DNA of 64,000 nt, taken from positions 1 to 64,000 of the forward strand of contig JAERTF010000047.1 in assembly GCA_016845105.1 (NCBI GenBank), in the 5' to 3' direction. A program made the position numbers and the translations under genes. The DNA comes from Bacteroidota bacterium. GTDB taxonomy: Bacteria > Bacteroidota > Bacteroidia > Bacteroidales > F082. How positions within the stretch are numbered: the stretch's first letter is position 1; each line of letters opens with the position of its first letter. The notes under the pieces are model-generated. The model worked only from the letters and a program-made list of their open reading frames with translations. It was not told the origin of the DNA and searched no databases. This document shows, in pieces, positions 8,625-17,874 of the stretch.

Positions 8625-9923
8625 ATGAAAAACCCTAACATTATTTTTAGTCCAATAGTAATGATCATCTTTATCCTTAGCTCATGTACCCAACCCGAAA
8701 GCAAATCTGAGAAACAAAAAGAATCAAAAACACAAGTAAACAACCCCGTATATGAATGGCGAGGTGAAAACAGACAAGGGATTTATAACGAAACACACCT
8801 ATTAAAAGAATGGCCCGAAAATGGCCCTAACCTTATTTGGGAATTTGATGGCATTGGCAATGGTTATGGTTCTCCGGTTTTTACAGAAGACAGGATGTAC
8901 TTGGTTGGCGAAATTGATAGCATAGAATATTTATTCTCATTCGATAATTTCAACAACTTATTATGGAAAAAAGAAACAGGAAAAGCCTGGATGAAAAATT
9001 ATACAGGCTCACGATCTGCACCAACTATTATTGGGGATAAAATATATCTTGTTTCGGGACTTGGGGAAGTATTTTGTTTTAACAGTACAAATGGTGAAAA
9101 AATTTGGTCGGTGGACATGATGAACGATCTAGGAGGTGAGTTTCCCTTATTTGGATATTCTGAATCTGTTATAGTTGAAGATAACAAACTATTCTGCACA
9201 CCTGGTGGTAAAGACACAAATGTTGTGGCCTTAAATCGAAATACAGGAGAAGTTATTTGGACAAGTAAGGGGAATTCAAATAGACCTGGTTATAACTCTG
9301 CTCAAATAATAGAGTTAGAAGATCGAAATGTGCTTGTGAATTTCACTGCATATGAATTGTTGGGCCACGATACAAAAACTGGTGAACTCCTTTGGGTACA
9401 AAATCAAGACAATACAACGCCCGAAGAAAGAAAACCAGGCCTTGGTGACACACACAGTAATACTATTATTTTTGATGATGGATACATTTATTATGCAGCC
9501 GGTGATGGAAACGGTGGTGTAAAACTTAAACTATCTGATGATGGAAAAAATATAGAAGAAGTTTGGAGAAATCCAGAATTTGATAGCTATATGGGAGGAA
9601 TTGTGAAAATTGGAGATTATCTATATGGTTGCGGGACTGCAAAAAGAGACTTTAATAGCATTAACGCTATAACTGGAAAAATTGAGAGTAAACTAAAAAT
9701 AGGAAGCGGTGCAGTAATTGCAGCCGATAGCATGTTATATTATTATAATTTTGGTGGTAATGTTATGTTAATTAATTTGGATCCAGTTAATATGGAAGTT
9801 GCCGGAAAGTTTAAAATAACCAAGGGTTCCAGAGAACATTTTGCTCATCCCGTAATTAATAAAGGCAAACTATACATTAGGCATGGTAATGTAATTCAAG
9901 CTTACAATATTAAAGCCAAATAA
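8625..9923 (+). CDS. PQQ-type beta-propeller lipoprotein
   Basis: A 432-residue lipoprotein; the signal ends at a lipobox ILSSC (Cys about 21). The rest is a propeller of repeated blades with motifs such as FCFNSTNGEKIWSVD, VALNRNTGEVIWTSK and LGHDTKTGELLWVQ, the tryptophan-docking repeats of PQQ-like/YfgL-type propellers. PQQ ligands and a dehydrogenase cytochrome domain are not evident, so it may be a structural or binding propeller rather than an alcohol dehydrogenase. Substrate unknown. Confidence 0.82.
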   Translation: MKNPNIIFSPIVMIIFILSSCTQPESKSEKQKESKTQVNNPVYEWRGENRQGIYNETHLLKEWPENGPNLIWEFDGIGNGYGSPVFTEDRMYLVGEIDSIEYLFSFDNFNNLLWKKETGKAWMKNYTGSRSAPTIIGDKIYLVSGLGEVFCFNSTNGEKIWSVDMMNDLGGEFPLFGYSESVIVEDNKLFCTPGGKDTNVVALNRNTGEVIWTSKGNSNRPGYNSAQIIELEDRNVLVNFTAYELLGHDTKTGELLWVQNQDNTTPEERKPGLGDTHSNTIIFDDGYIYYAAGDGNGGVKLKLSDDGKNIEEVWRNPEFDSYMGGIVKIGDYLYGCGTAKRDFNSINAITGKIESKLKIGSGAVIAADSMLYYYNFGGNVMLINLDPVNMEVAGKFKITKGSREHFAHPVINKGKLYIRHGNVIQAYNIKAK

Positions 9924-9950
9924 AAAAGGTGCGAACCGTTGTCCGCACCT
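9921..9950 (-). terminator. Rho-independent terminator of the TonB receptor gene
   Basis: AGGTGCG (9927-9933) pairs perfectly with CGCACCT (9944-9950) around a 10-base loop. Read on the minus strand the hairpin is followed by six T residues, so it terminates the minus-strand receptor gene ending at 9981. It begins at the last base of the plus-strand propeller gene and may serve both directions. Confidence 0.75.
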
Positions 9951-9980
9951 CAGAATCAAACTTGAACTCCGAAAAGTTTC

Positions 9981-12320
9981 TTAAAAATGTATCTTGTACA
10001 TAATGTTTGGGATCATATTTAATTGTGTATGGTAACCTTTTTGATCTTTATACTCATCATAATATTCATGAATACGAGAACTATTGTTAGTAACATTATA
10101 AATATCCAAATAAATTTCATGCCTTACTTTTGGGCGATTGATACTATAACTAATGGTTAAATTCATTTGGAAAACGTTATCAAGTCTGTTTTCAAAAGCT
10201 TTATTGGTATTGTAAACGCTATTTCCTTCTATGCGCGATTGTTCCATATCCAATGGTATATAGCGGTTTCCACCATTGAATAAAAGCTTAGTGTTAATGT
10301 TTAACTTATTTCCATTTTCAGGTTTCCCGATTGCAAATTCTTTTCCAATTAAAAAATTTGTGGCATAGCTACCATTATATCTGGTATTTCGCCATTTTCC
10401 ATCCTTAGCTTTGTATTTTGAATCGAATAAGGAACCTGTGAACATAAAATAATAGTTGTTGAAAAAATATCGTTCTAATGTAAATTCGATTCCGTAGTTA
10501 TAACCTTTTCCTTTGCTTACTAACTCTTTATCAATAAAACCATGCGATTCGTTTATTAAGGAGTAGTAGCTTGAGTCGATATTCTCAATTGGGATGCTGT
10601 GAAGATTTTGATAATATATTTCAACCTTTGCATTTACTTTTTTTGAAAACCCATATTCGTACCCAATGATATAATGATCTGATTTTGTTAAATCAAGATT
10701 AACATTTGGCTGGGTTGGATTGTTATTATGATCGTAAACTGTTCCATAATAGGTAATTATACTTTCAACCATGCTGTGTTTTCCGTATCCGGCACTTATT
10801 ACTTGGTTGGGAGCTACTTGCCAGTTAAATGCAAGTCGAGGCTCGATTGCCAAGGCATCATTGAGCATAAATTGGGTGTAATGCAAGCCACTCACCATTG
10901 TTAATTCTGGTGTAATACGATATTTCCATGTGATATAACTTTGCAATAACCCGGCATCTTTATTTAATAAAATAGAATTTTTCCATGCCTCTTCATCAGT
11001 ATCATAATAGTTCATTTTCATGTCATACAAATAATGATCATAACTGATGCCTGTCATAAGTCGATGCTTTGCATTAAACTTTTTGCTGAAGTTTATGGCC
11101 CCTCTAATGGTATTTTTATTCCAATCGCCGCTACTAGTTGGAACAAGGTTAGAATTTACCAGTTCTTTTCCATCATAATTACTTCCATTAGTTGAGTAAC
11201 TAACCGATGATTTTATAAAGCTATTTGATGAGAAATGATAGAAATGATTTAAGCCAACTGTTCCCATGTGAGTTTCAAAATCAGATGTTTCTCTGATGAT
11301 ACCTTCGTTATCTTCCCATTCATCATTAATTCCGCTTATACCCCCCAAACCAAACAGACTAAAAGTTCCAGCATTGTTAGTGGGTAGGTTTATCTTGAAT
11401 GAAAGATCCTGATATCGAGGCACGCCACCAAAGTCAACAACTCCCAAATTATCGAGTAAGGATAAAGAAGAATACCGATAATTAAATAGGTATGAACCTG
11501 AATATCCTTTTTTAAACGGACCTTCAGCAGCCAAATCAACTCCCAGTACTCCAACCCCAACAGTAAATTCAGGTTTTTCATTATTCCCAGTTCGCATACG
11601 AACATCAAATATTCCACTAATTGCATTCCCATATTCTGGTGCAAATGCTCCTGTGTAGAAATCAGAATTTGCAAGCATATTACTACTTAGGGCGTTAATT
11701 GGTCCACCGGTTGTACTTTCTTCGCTAAAATGGTTTGGGTTGGGAATATCTATTCCCTCTAACTTCCATAGTATTCCTTTGGGGGAATTCCCTCTAACAA
11801 CTATGTCGTTATTACCCATCGGATCACTTGTTACACCAGCAAATGCACTTACCATTCGTGATGGGTCATCCAACGACCCGGCAAAACGCTGTGTTTCCTC
11901 AACAGTAACTTGCCTTGAACTAATTAAAGACATTTCGTTATTTACCTCACCTTTTTCTGTTTCACTACTTATTACAACTTCTGATAGGTTTATTAATGAT
12001 TCCTGCATTTCAAGGTCTAGAAAAACCTCTTTTCCTGTCCCAACAACTATATTAGGAATAACTTGTGATTCATATCCAAGGCATGTTAAACGTAAAGATA
12101 TTCGTCCAACATTAACATTTTCAATTTTAAAATAACCATCAATATTTGTTGATGCACCTTGTGGAGGGTTTGATCCCACAATTAGTATATTAACTCCAAA
12201 TAGCGGAGTTTTTGTGTCTCTATCGAGTATGTATCCTCGAACTGTTTGTGAATAATTATTACCAGTCACCTGGGTAATTATTGCTGTTAAAATTATAATT
12301 ATTGTTACTATTCTTTTCAT
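9981..12320 (-). CDS. TonB-dependent outer-membrane receptor
   Basis: A 779-residue receptor. A signal peptide (about 1-20) is followed by a carboxypeptidase-regulatory-like domain (about 26-112, starting TVRGYILDRDTKTPLFGVNI), a plug (about 125-245, with DPMGNNDIVVRGNSP) and a 22-strand-type barrel ending in the aromatic IMYKIHF. No SusD partner or identifiable nutrient gene is adjacent, so the substrate is unknown. It appears monocistronic, with its own terminator downstream. Confidence 0.88.
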   Translation of the reverse strand: MKRIVTIIIILTAIITQVTGNNYSQTVRGYILDRDTKTPLFGVNILIVGSNPPQGASTNIDGYFKIENVNVGRISLRLTCLGYESQVIPNIVVGTGKEVFLDLEMQESLINLSEVVISSETEKGEVNNEMSLISSRQVTVEETQRFAGSLDDPSRMVSAFAGVTSDPMGNNDIVVRGNSPKGILWKLEGIDIPNPNHFSEESTTGGPINALSSNMLANSDFYTGAFAPEYGNAISGIFDVRMRTGNNEKPEFTVGVGVLGVDLAAEGPFKKGYSGSYLFNYRYSSLSLLDNLGVVDFGGVPRYQDLSFKINLPTNNAGTFSLFGLGGISGINDEWEDNEGIIRETSDFETHMGTVGLNHFYHFSSNSFIKSSVSYSTNGSNYDGKELVNSNLVPTSSGDWNKNTIRGAINFSKKFNAKHRLMTGISYDHYLYDMKMNYYDTDEEAWKNSILLNKDAGLLQSYITWKYRITPELTMVSGLHYTQFMLNDALAIEPRLAFNWQVAPNQVISAGYGKHSMVESIITYYGTVYDHNNNPTQPNVNLDLTKSDHYIIGYEYGFSKKVNAKVEIYYQNLHSIPIENIDSSYYSLINESHGFIDKELVSKGKGYNYGIEFTLERYFFNNYYFMFTGSLFDSKYKAKDGKWRNTRYNGSYATNFLIGKEFAIGKPENGNKLNINTKLLFNGGNRYIPLDMEQSRIEGNSVYNTNKAFENRLDNVFQMNLTISYSINRPKVRHEIYLDIYNVTNNSSRIHEYYDEYKDQKGYHTQLNMIPNIMYKIHF

Positions 12321-12852
12321 TACTGTTCATTTTTGATTGTTGTGATTTTGACACACCTCTGCCATTACAGAAAATGCTGTCATTAGCTTAATTTCAGAAT
12401 ATTAAGGATTATTCTTGTCGAGTTATCTCCCGGAATTTGTTAACCCGATTAAATTTTATCTAATTCTACTAAAAAGACATAATAATAATTATAGGGTTGT
12501 AATAAAATGCATTTTTTTGAGAAATATTGAAAAGTGGGAATAGATGGATTACAGTTTTGATATAGCTGATAGTTATCATTTGCTATAATTTGAAGAGCCA
12601 GATATTTATTTGATGTTATTTTTATCCAATTATTAATTTGCTGAAATCTTGGATGAATTAGCTCTGCTAAGGCATTCATTACCAATATATTGCTTTAAAT
12701 TATAACAAAGGCATTAAATCTATACAAAGTTGATAGAAGAAAGGTAGAATCAAATACCAATTAAATTTTACTTAATTTTGTATTTGTCTTTAAAAAAATA
12801 CTTTGGCACAGTTGACTTGTAAAGGCAAATTAGAACAACTAAAAATAGCATC
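12321..12852. other. Intergenic region with a doubtful small ORF
   Basis: This 530-base AT-rich gap separates divergent genes. A 78-codon minus-strand frame at 12449-12685 (starting MVMNALAELIHPRFQQINNW) is not a shadow of a larger gene, but I see no ribosome-binding site or family motif. TAATTTTG at 12773-12780 matches the Bacteroidota -7 box and could serve the lipoprotein gene at 12853. Confidence 0.35.
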
Positions 12853-13956
12853 ATGAGATATATAACATTTGGAATTTTAGCTACAATATTACTAAGCATA
12901 ACTTCTTGTCAAAAAGAAGAAACTAAAAATGCTGATGATCTTCTAATTGAAGCCATTAAGAATGCAACAAACAAACAAAGTATTAATCCCCAAGAACTTC
13001 CTTCAGGAACAAAGATAACTTTAGAAACAGATTACTTTGACAGTTATGTTGATGAAGCAAAGAAAGCTCCTAAACTAGGATATGAAGTAGACATGAGATG
13101 TGATATGGGTCCTAAAAATGGTGACTATTCACAAGTTTATTTTGACATAGATGGCAGAGAACTTAAATCCTACAAAGGTGATAAAGGCGGTAAGGGTGAT
13201 AAAGGAGATAAGGGTGATAAGGATTGTTTTGATTTTGTTTACCCTATCACTTATGTAATGCCAGATGAAACAACCATTACTGGTAATAATAAAGAAGAAA
13301 TTAGAATAGCCATTAAAGCCTGGTACGAAGCAAATCCTGATTCACAGCAAAAGCCATCATTACAATATCCTGTTGATATCGTATTTGGAGATAAAGTAAT
13401 TACTGTAAATAATGATGAGGAAATGCATCGAATTTATAAAGCATGTAAAGGTGACAAAGGAGGCAAAAAGAAGTGTTTTGTTATTATTTATCCTGTAACA
13501 TATATACTTCCTGATGAATCACAAGTAACTGTAGTTAGCAAAGATGATAAAGAAGCATGGGAAACAATTAAAGCCTGGTATGTTGCAAACCCAGATGTTA
13601 CCCAAAGACCAATGCTTGATTTTCCAGTGGATATAAAATGGAAAACTGGTGAAATTACCACCATTAATAATCAAGATGAGATGAGACGCGCCAAGAAAAA
13701 GTGTAATGGTGACAAAGAAAAATGTTTTGAGCTTAATTTTCCGGTAACCTATGTTATGCCCGATGAAACTGAAATAACTGTTTTAACAAACGATGAAGAG
13801 GGTTGGGCCGATATTAAAGCCTGGTATATTGAAAATCCTGATTCAAAGAAAAGGCCATCGATTGTGTTTCCTGTAGATATTACTTTTAAAGATGGTAGTC
13901 AAGCAACGATTAACAATCGCGACGAAATGAAAAGAGCATTTAAGTCTTGTGAGTAG
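12853..13956 (+). CDS. Lipoprotein with three tandem repeats and Gly-Asp-Lys linkers
   Basis: A 367-residue lipoprotein (lipobox SITSC, Cys about 19). After about 100 residues comes a collagen-like run of five Gly-X-Lys triplets (GDKGGKGDKGDKGDK), then three copies of a 75-residue unit at about 125-198, 211-285 and 292-367. Each unit opens with Cys-Phe and YPxTYxxPDE, has a central IKAWYxxNPD, and closes with a PVDI...NNxDEMxRxxKxC block. Paired cysteines at both ends suggest one disulphide per repeat. Shorter GDK linkers separate the units. I do not recognise the family. It is followed by a good terminator and has no partner genes. Confidence 0.75.
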   Translation: MRYITFGILATILLSITSCQKEETKNADDLLIEAIKNATNKQSINPQELPSGTKITLETDYFDSYVDEAKKAPKLGYEVDMRCDMGPKNGDYSQVYFDIDGRELKSYKGDKGGKGDKGDKGDKDCFDFVYPITYVMPDETTITGNNKEEIRIAIKAWYEANPDSQQKPSLQYPVDIVFGDKVITVNNDEEMHRIYKACKGDKGGKKKCFVIIYPVTYILPDESQVTVVSKDDKEAWETIKAWYVANPDVTQRPMLDFPVDIKWKTGEITTINNQDEMRRAKKKCNGDKEKCFELNFPVTYVMPDETEITVLTNDEEGWADIKAWYIENPDSKKRPSIVFPVDITFKDGSQATINNRDEMKRAFKSCE

Positions 13957-13979
13957 TAATTCGGTAAAAAAAAATAGAC

Positions 13980-14018
13980 AAACTCCACTGCCACGTTAGT
14001 TGGTTGTGGGGTTTTTTT
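13980..14018 (+). terminator. Rho-independent terminator
   Basis: AAACTCCAC (13980-13988) pairs with GTGGGGTTT (14006-14014), one wobble pair, followed by a run of T. It lies 24 bases after the repeat lipoprotein stop, between convergent genes. Confidence 0.8.
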
Positions 14019-14077
14019 ATGCCTCGATATAATAATCTGAGTTGGCATAAGATTTGAAACACAGAAACATCCTTCTA

Positions 14078-15064
14078 TTAAAATTTGAACCCAAGTAAAA
14101 TGCTAGCATAGTTGTGCGAAGTACCTGTAGCAAATTCCCTGGTAAGAAAATTATGGCCTAAGCTTAGTGAAATTCCATGCCAATTTATACCCAAGATAAC
14201 ATTTGCCGAAAATACAATTGGTGTTAATTGACTATATTTAATCACGTATGGGTCATTTCTCGAAAATAACCCACCTTGTAGTGTGGCATTATATATAACA
14301 TATTTCAGATTAACATCAGTAACGATAAAGAATTTAATCTTTCTTGACTTAGCGGGTAAAGTGTTGTTTATATATAACTTATCAGAATTTGACCCAAAGG
14401 CAAATGTTAAACCCATACTTAAATCATCATATAATGTTCCCGCTCTTATTGTTCCATTCGGAGCAATAATAATTTTTGATTTTTTTAAAATGGGATAAAA
14501 AACAGTAAAATCATAATTCAAAATAATATCATTGGCAATTTGATAATCCCATCCTTTTGGATCAGGTGAATTAATCCACTCATGAATTTTTTTGTGAAAA
14601 GCTTTACCTCCTGCAGCTGGCCCCATAAACCCCAACCTTATCCTTGACAAGAAATCAAACCCTGAGTTTAGGCCCGTAATGGAGTTTATATAATCTACTT
14701 CAAGTGTTGCTGCAAATGGTCGATCATTGAATTGAATAGTTGTATCACGGATATTTTTAGGTGTATAAAGTCGATGAGCAAATGAAATACTTGTTTCTAA
14801 AAGTGATTTTTTTGATACTTTACTAAATATTTGTGTTCTTGAGAATTGACTAATTACTGGTAACTTCAGCTCTATCTCAATACCATTAGTATAGTAATAA
14901 TCAGTATAATAATATGTATCATTATCAAATTTTATTGAAATATATCGATCAATCTCATTACTATAAAAATCCTCGGAAACCTGGCTTTGACTATGTAATT
15001 CACAAATTACAAATACAAATAACAATGGTGTTACAACGCGGAAATACAGTATCAGATTTCTCAT
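14078..15064 (-). CDS. LpxR-like outer-membrane lipid A deacylase family protein (DUF2219)
   Basis: A 328-residue beta-barrel with a signal peptide (about 1-27). The N-terminal IKFDNDTYYYTDYYYTNGIEI matches the LpxR signature, in which an Asn-Asp pair (here 48-49) forms part of the active site. Further family blocks follow: AHRLYTPKNI and NDRPFAATLEV. LpxR removes the 3'-acyloxyacyl chain of lipid A in some Gram-negative bacteria; whether this homologue does is not known. It lies 13 bases after the LruC lipoprotein gene in the same direction, so the two are probably co-transcribed. Confidence 0.8.
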   Translation of the reverse strand: MRNLILYFRVVTPLLFVFVICELHSQSQVSEDFYSNEIDRYISIKFDNDTYYYTDYYYTNGIEIELKLPVISQFSRTQIFSKVSKKSLLETSISFAHRLYTPKNIRDTTIQFNDRPFAATLEVDYINSITGLNSGFDFLSRIRLGFMGPAAGGKAFHKKIHEWINSPDPKGWDYQIANDIILNYDFTVFYPILKKSKIIIAPNGTIRAGTLYDDLSMGLTFAFGSNSDKLYINNTLPAKSRKIKFFIVTDVNLKYVIYNATLQGGLFSRNDPYVIKYSQLTPIVFSANVILGINWHGISLSLGHNFLTREFATGTSHNYASILLGFKF

Positions 15065-15077
15065 AAAATAACAAACC

Positions 15078-17582
15078 CTATTTTACATTGGGTACCTGAT
15101 AAATATTATCCTCATTTCTATTACCTGATAAATCTTTATACCAATCCGGAAAGCTATTTCCCGAAGATTCAGCCCACTCACCAAAATGAGTATATGCGCT
15201 TATTATTTGAGATTTTTCGATGGAATAATCATAGGATTCAGCAATATTTATAGCCCATGGCAGATTTGCGACTGTTTTGTAATATCGCCCGATAGATGGC
15301 TGACTATCATCGTTATCAGTCCCAAACAAAGTAATGTCAGCCAAATCCGTTGGTGGATAGTTGGGTAAGTGAATTTCCTTTCCTCGTACACCATCAACAA
15401 TTATAAATGGATTAAAGTTAATCAAATCAAGATCTTCTATGCTATACACATCGGGAGTAAATGCAATATTTACAAAAACAGTATCTGGCTCAACAAAAGT
15501 TTCAGTTGGAACAACATTAACACCAAAACCCGATGATGTACTAATAATATTCTTAGCATTATCAAAAACTATTATTGTTGGCTTTGACTGATTTGCTTCC
15601 AATCCATTTTCCCCAACTGTTACAACATTATTTTCATGAGAGTAACCTGTAACAGTGATGTCAGTAAATTGAATTTGATTATTACCAAATTGAAAGCCGT
15701 ATGCATTATTAAATCCTGCACCAATGGCCCTAACAACTGTTTTGGAAATAATGTCACTTACTTTATTTGATGCATTTGTAATAATCTCAAATCTATAATC
15801 AACTACCAAATCATTAAAATCGTAGTCTCCTCTTCCTGGCCATAAGTCTTCAAAAGCCAAGCTACCAAATCCTGTTGCAGGATAATAATTCACAAAAGCT
15901 CTTCCCGGATCATTGGGAAATAAATCTTCATCATCTCCAATTCCATCACCATCGGTATCACTTGTAGTGGATTGACCATTGTACACAGCCTGAATTTCAG
16001 TTTGTGTAAGAGCTTCATCAAAAAACTTAACCTCATCTATTAAACCATTAAAAAACTTTTGTCCACCATTATCTGATCCTATGGAAGCTCCACGACTATT
16101 GATATTTAGCACCCCGGTTACATTTCTGCTATTATTTAATTGCCCATTTATATACATCTTAAGTACTGATCCATCATATGTTATGGCAATATGATACCAT
16201 TGATTTAATACTGGTCTGCCATTGGTCCATTCTATAGATTCAGTTCCGTTTGGAGTCCTTATATGACCCTTCCATCCATTCCATTTCGAACCTCCTATAC
16301 CGTGACCATCCCAATCACCTTTTTGTGCAATTTTTGCTTCTTTATAGTCACGAGTATTTGCCCATGCCATTATAGTTACTCTATTTGAGAAGTTAAGAGA
16401 CCCATGATTTGGGATACTTACATAACTATTTGCACCATCAAAATCTAAACAATTCCCTATAACTCCAGTTGTCCATTGAGCAGATATTGCAGTACCTGTA
16501 TTCTGCCCCGACTCATCAGGGACATTTGTACCACCATTCTCGTCCATTGGCCACCACGACACCAAACTACTTGTTCCGGTTCCCGGATTCGAAGTAGTAA
16601 TATATATTGTTCTTATTTCATCTGTTGATAGTGCCTTATCATAAAGGGCTGTTTCATCCATAATTCCGCCAAAGAAATTCTGGGTTGCCTGATTACCTAG
16701 GTACAAGTTTGATTGTACATTTTTTAAGTTCCCTTGTGTTGCTTTACTTGCATGACGAATATTATCGATATACAACTCCATAACACTACCATTATACACA
16801 ACTGTAACATTATGCCAATCGGTATCAATTATTCTATCTTTCCATGGTGTTTGTATGGCATTCCAGGTTGGATTATAGATTGCAAAAGTTACTTTTCCAT
16901 GCTTATCTATTCTTACAATATATTTAGTTCTGTAAAGCACAAAGCACCCATCCTCACCAAGTTCGTTTAGTTTAAACCAAAACGAGATACTTAATTCATC
17001 ACTGGCATTATTTAAGCCGGGATTCTCAGGAATTGTTACTCCACCAGATACACCATCAAAATCAAGTCCACTATTGCTAATTCCGGGTGTCCAATTTGCT
17101 GCAGAAAGGACTCCATTATAACCACCTTGTGAATCAATTACATCAGTACCTGTATTTTCATCCATATGCCACAAACCGACCAATCCATCTGTAGGAAACT
17201 CTCTTCTAAAAGAAATCGATTTCATTTTTATTGTGTCAAGATTTACATCAACCACTTCTCCTGTTATGTTTACGTCAACCCCATTTATTTTTACATTAGT
17301 AACCGTTGTTGGCAAATTAACATTAACCATATAAGTTTCTTCCAATTGATTGTAAAAACCTTGATGATACAAGGTAGTTCCATCGTTAGAAGTAATGCTA
17401 ATAACTTTTGATTCTGATGATGAAATAGAAAATGCAACATTCTGAGTTGTATTCCAATCAAAACTTTCCGAAATAATCAGATCTTCAACCTTTTTAGTTT
17501 GGGTAGGATTATCAACAGGGGGCTTATTACAGCTAAACAGGATAATAGTTAAAAATGAAGTGATTATGTATAAAATTTTCAT
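15078..17582 (-). CDS. LamG/LruC-domain surface lipoprotein
   Basis: An 834-residue lipoprotein (lipobox LFSC, Cys18). Two LamG/concanavalin-like domains (about 130-330 and 345-540) both begin with LVGLWHMDEN- or LVSWWPMDEN-type motifs. They are joined by DTDGDGIGDDEDLFPND, a thrombospondin type 3-like calcium motif, to a C-terminal LruC domain (about 565-830) that starts YYPATGFGSLAFEDLWPGRGDYDFNDLVV. LruC proteins occur in many aquatic bacteria and have no settled function; LamG suggests carbohydrate or protein binding. The LpxR-like gene follows 13 bases downstream. Confidence 0.85.
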   Translation of the reverse strand: MKILYIITSFLTIILFSCNKPPVDNPTQTKKVEDLIISESFDWNTTQNVAFSISSSESKVISITSNDGTTLYHQGFYNQLEETYMVNVNLPTTVTNVKINGVDVNITGEVVDVNLDTIKMKSISFRREFPTDGLVGLWHMDENTGTDVIDSQGGYNGVLSAANWTPGISNSGLDFDGVSGGVTIPENPGLNNASDELSISFWFKLNELGEDGCFVLYRTKYIVRIDKHGKVTFAIYNPTWNAIQTPWKDRIIDTDWHNVTVVYNGSVMELYIDNIRHASKATQGNLKNVQSNLYLGNQATQNFFGGIMDETALYDKALSTDEIRTIYITTSNPGTGTSSLVSWWPMDENGGTNVPDESGQNTGTAISAQWTTGVIGNCLDFDGANSYVSIPNHGSLNFSNRVTIMAWANTRDYKEAKIAQKGDWDGHGIGGSKWNGWKGHIRTPNGTESIEWTNGRPVLNQWYHIAITYDGSVLKMYINGQLNNSRNVTGVLNINSRGASIGSDNGGQKFFNGLIDEVKFFDEALTQTEIQAVYNGQSTTSDTDGDGIGDDEDLFPNDPGRAFVNYYPATGFGSLAFEDLWPGRGDYDFNDLVVDYRFEIITNASNKVSDIISKTVVRAIGAGFNNAYGFQFGNNQIQFTDITVTGYSHENNVVTVGENGLEANQSKPTIIVFDNAKNIISTSSGFGVNVVPTETFVEPDTVFVNIAFTPDVYSIEDLDLINFNPFIIVDGVRGKEIHLPNYPPTDLADITLFGTDNDDSQPSIGRYYKTVANLPWAINIAESYDYSIEKSQIISAYTHFGEWAESSGNSFPDWYKDLSGNRNEDNIYQVPNVK

Positions 17583-17777
17583 GATGAAACATTTTAGTGT
17601 AAATTTAACAAAATAAAGACAACAAACAAAGTGCCAGTAATTTATATCCTGAATATGTGGTCATTAGTTGAAGAACCATCTTTTGATTTTCTCAAAAATG
17701 GAAAATCTTCCAATCAATATAGCTCGAATCAATTATAAGTAATCAATAAAATGAATTAAAACCCAATGGTGATTTAC

Positions 17778-17808
17778 TTGAAATAATATTTCATTTTAAC
17801 TATATTTG
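17778..17808 (+). promoter_or_regulatory. Bacteroidota-type promoter
   Basis: TTG at 17778-17780 and TATATTTG at 17801-17808 are separated by 20 bases, matching the TTG/TAnnTTTG pattern recognised by the Bacteroidota primary sigma factor. It lies about 67 bases before the binding-protein gene at 17875. The rest of the 292-base gap shows nothing else. Confidence 0.6.
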
Positions 17809-17874
17809 CTGAAAAAGAAATACTTACGAAGTAAAACCCTAATTGTTTCTTTAAATTAACAAACCCCTATAGCC

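Noticed and set aside
8625-9923. PQQ-dependent dehydrogenase
   Set aside because: Only propeller repeats are visible; no cytochrome domain and no clear PQQ ligands, so the general propeller call is kept.
12449-12685. 78-codon minus-strand frame as a gene
   Set aside because: No start signal or family motif, and AT-rich low-complexity content. It is mentioned only under the intergenic entry.
13180-13225. Simple-sequence artefact encoding the Gly-Asp-Lys run
   Set aside because: The codons vary (GGT/GGA/GGC and AAA/AAG), so the repeat is maintained at protein level, not by recent DNA slippage alone.
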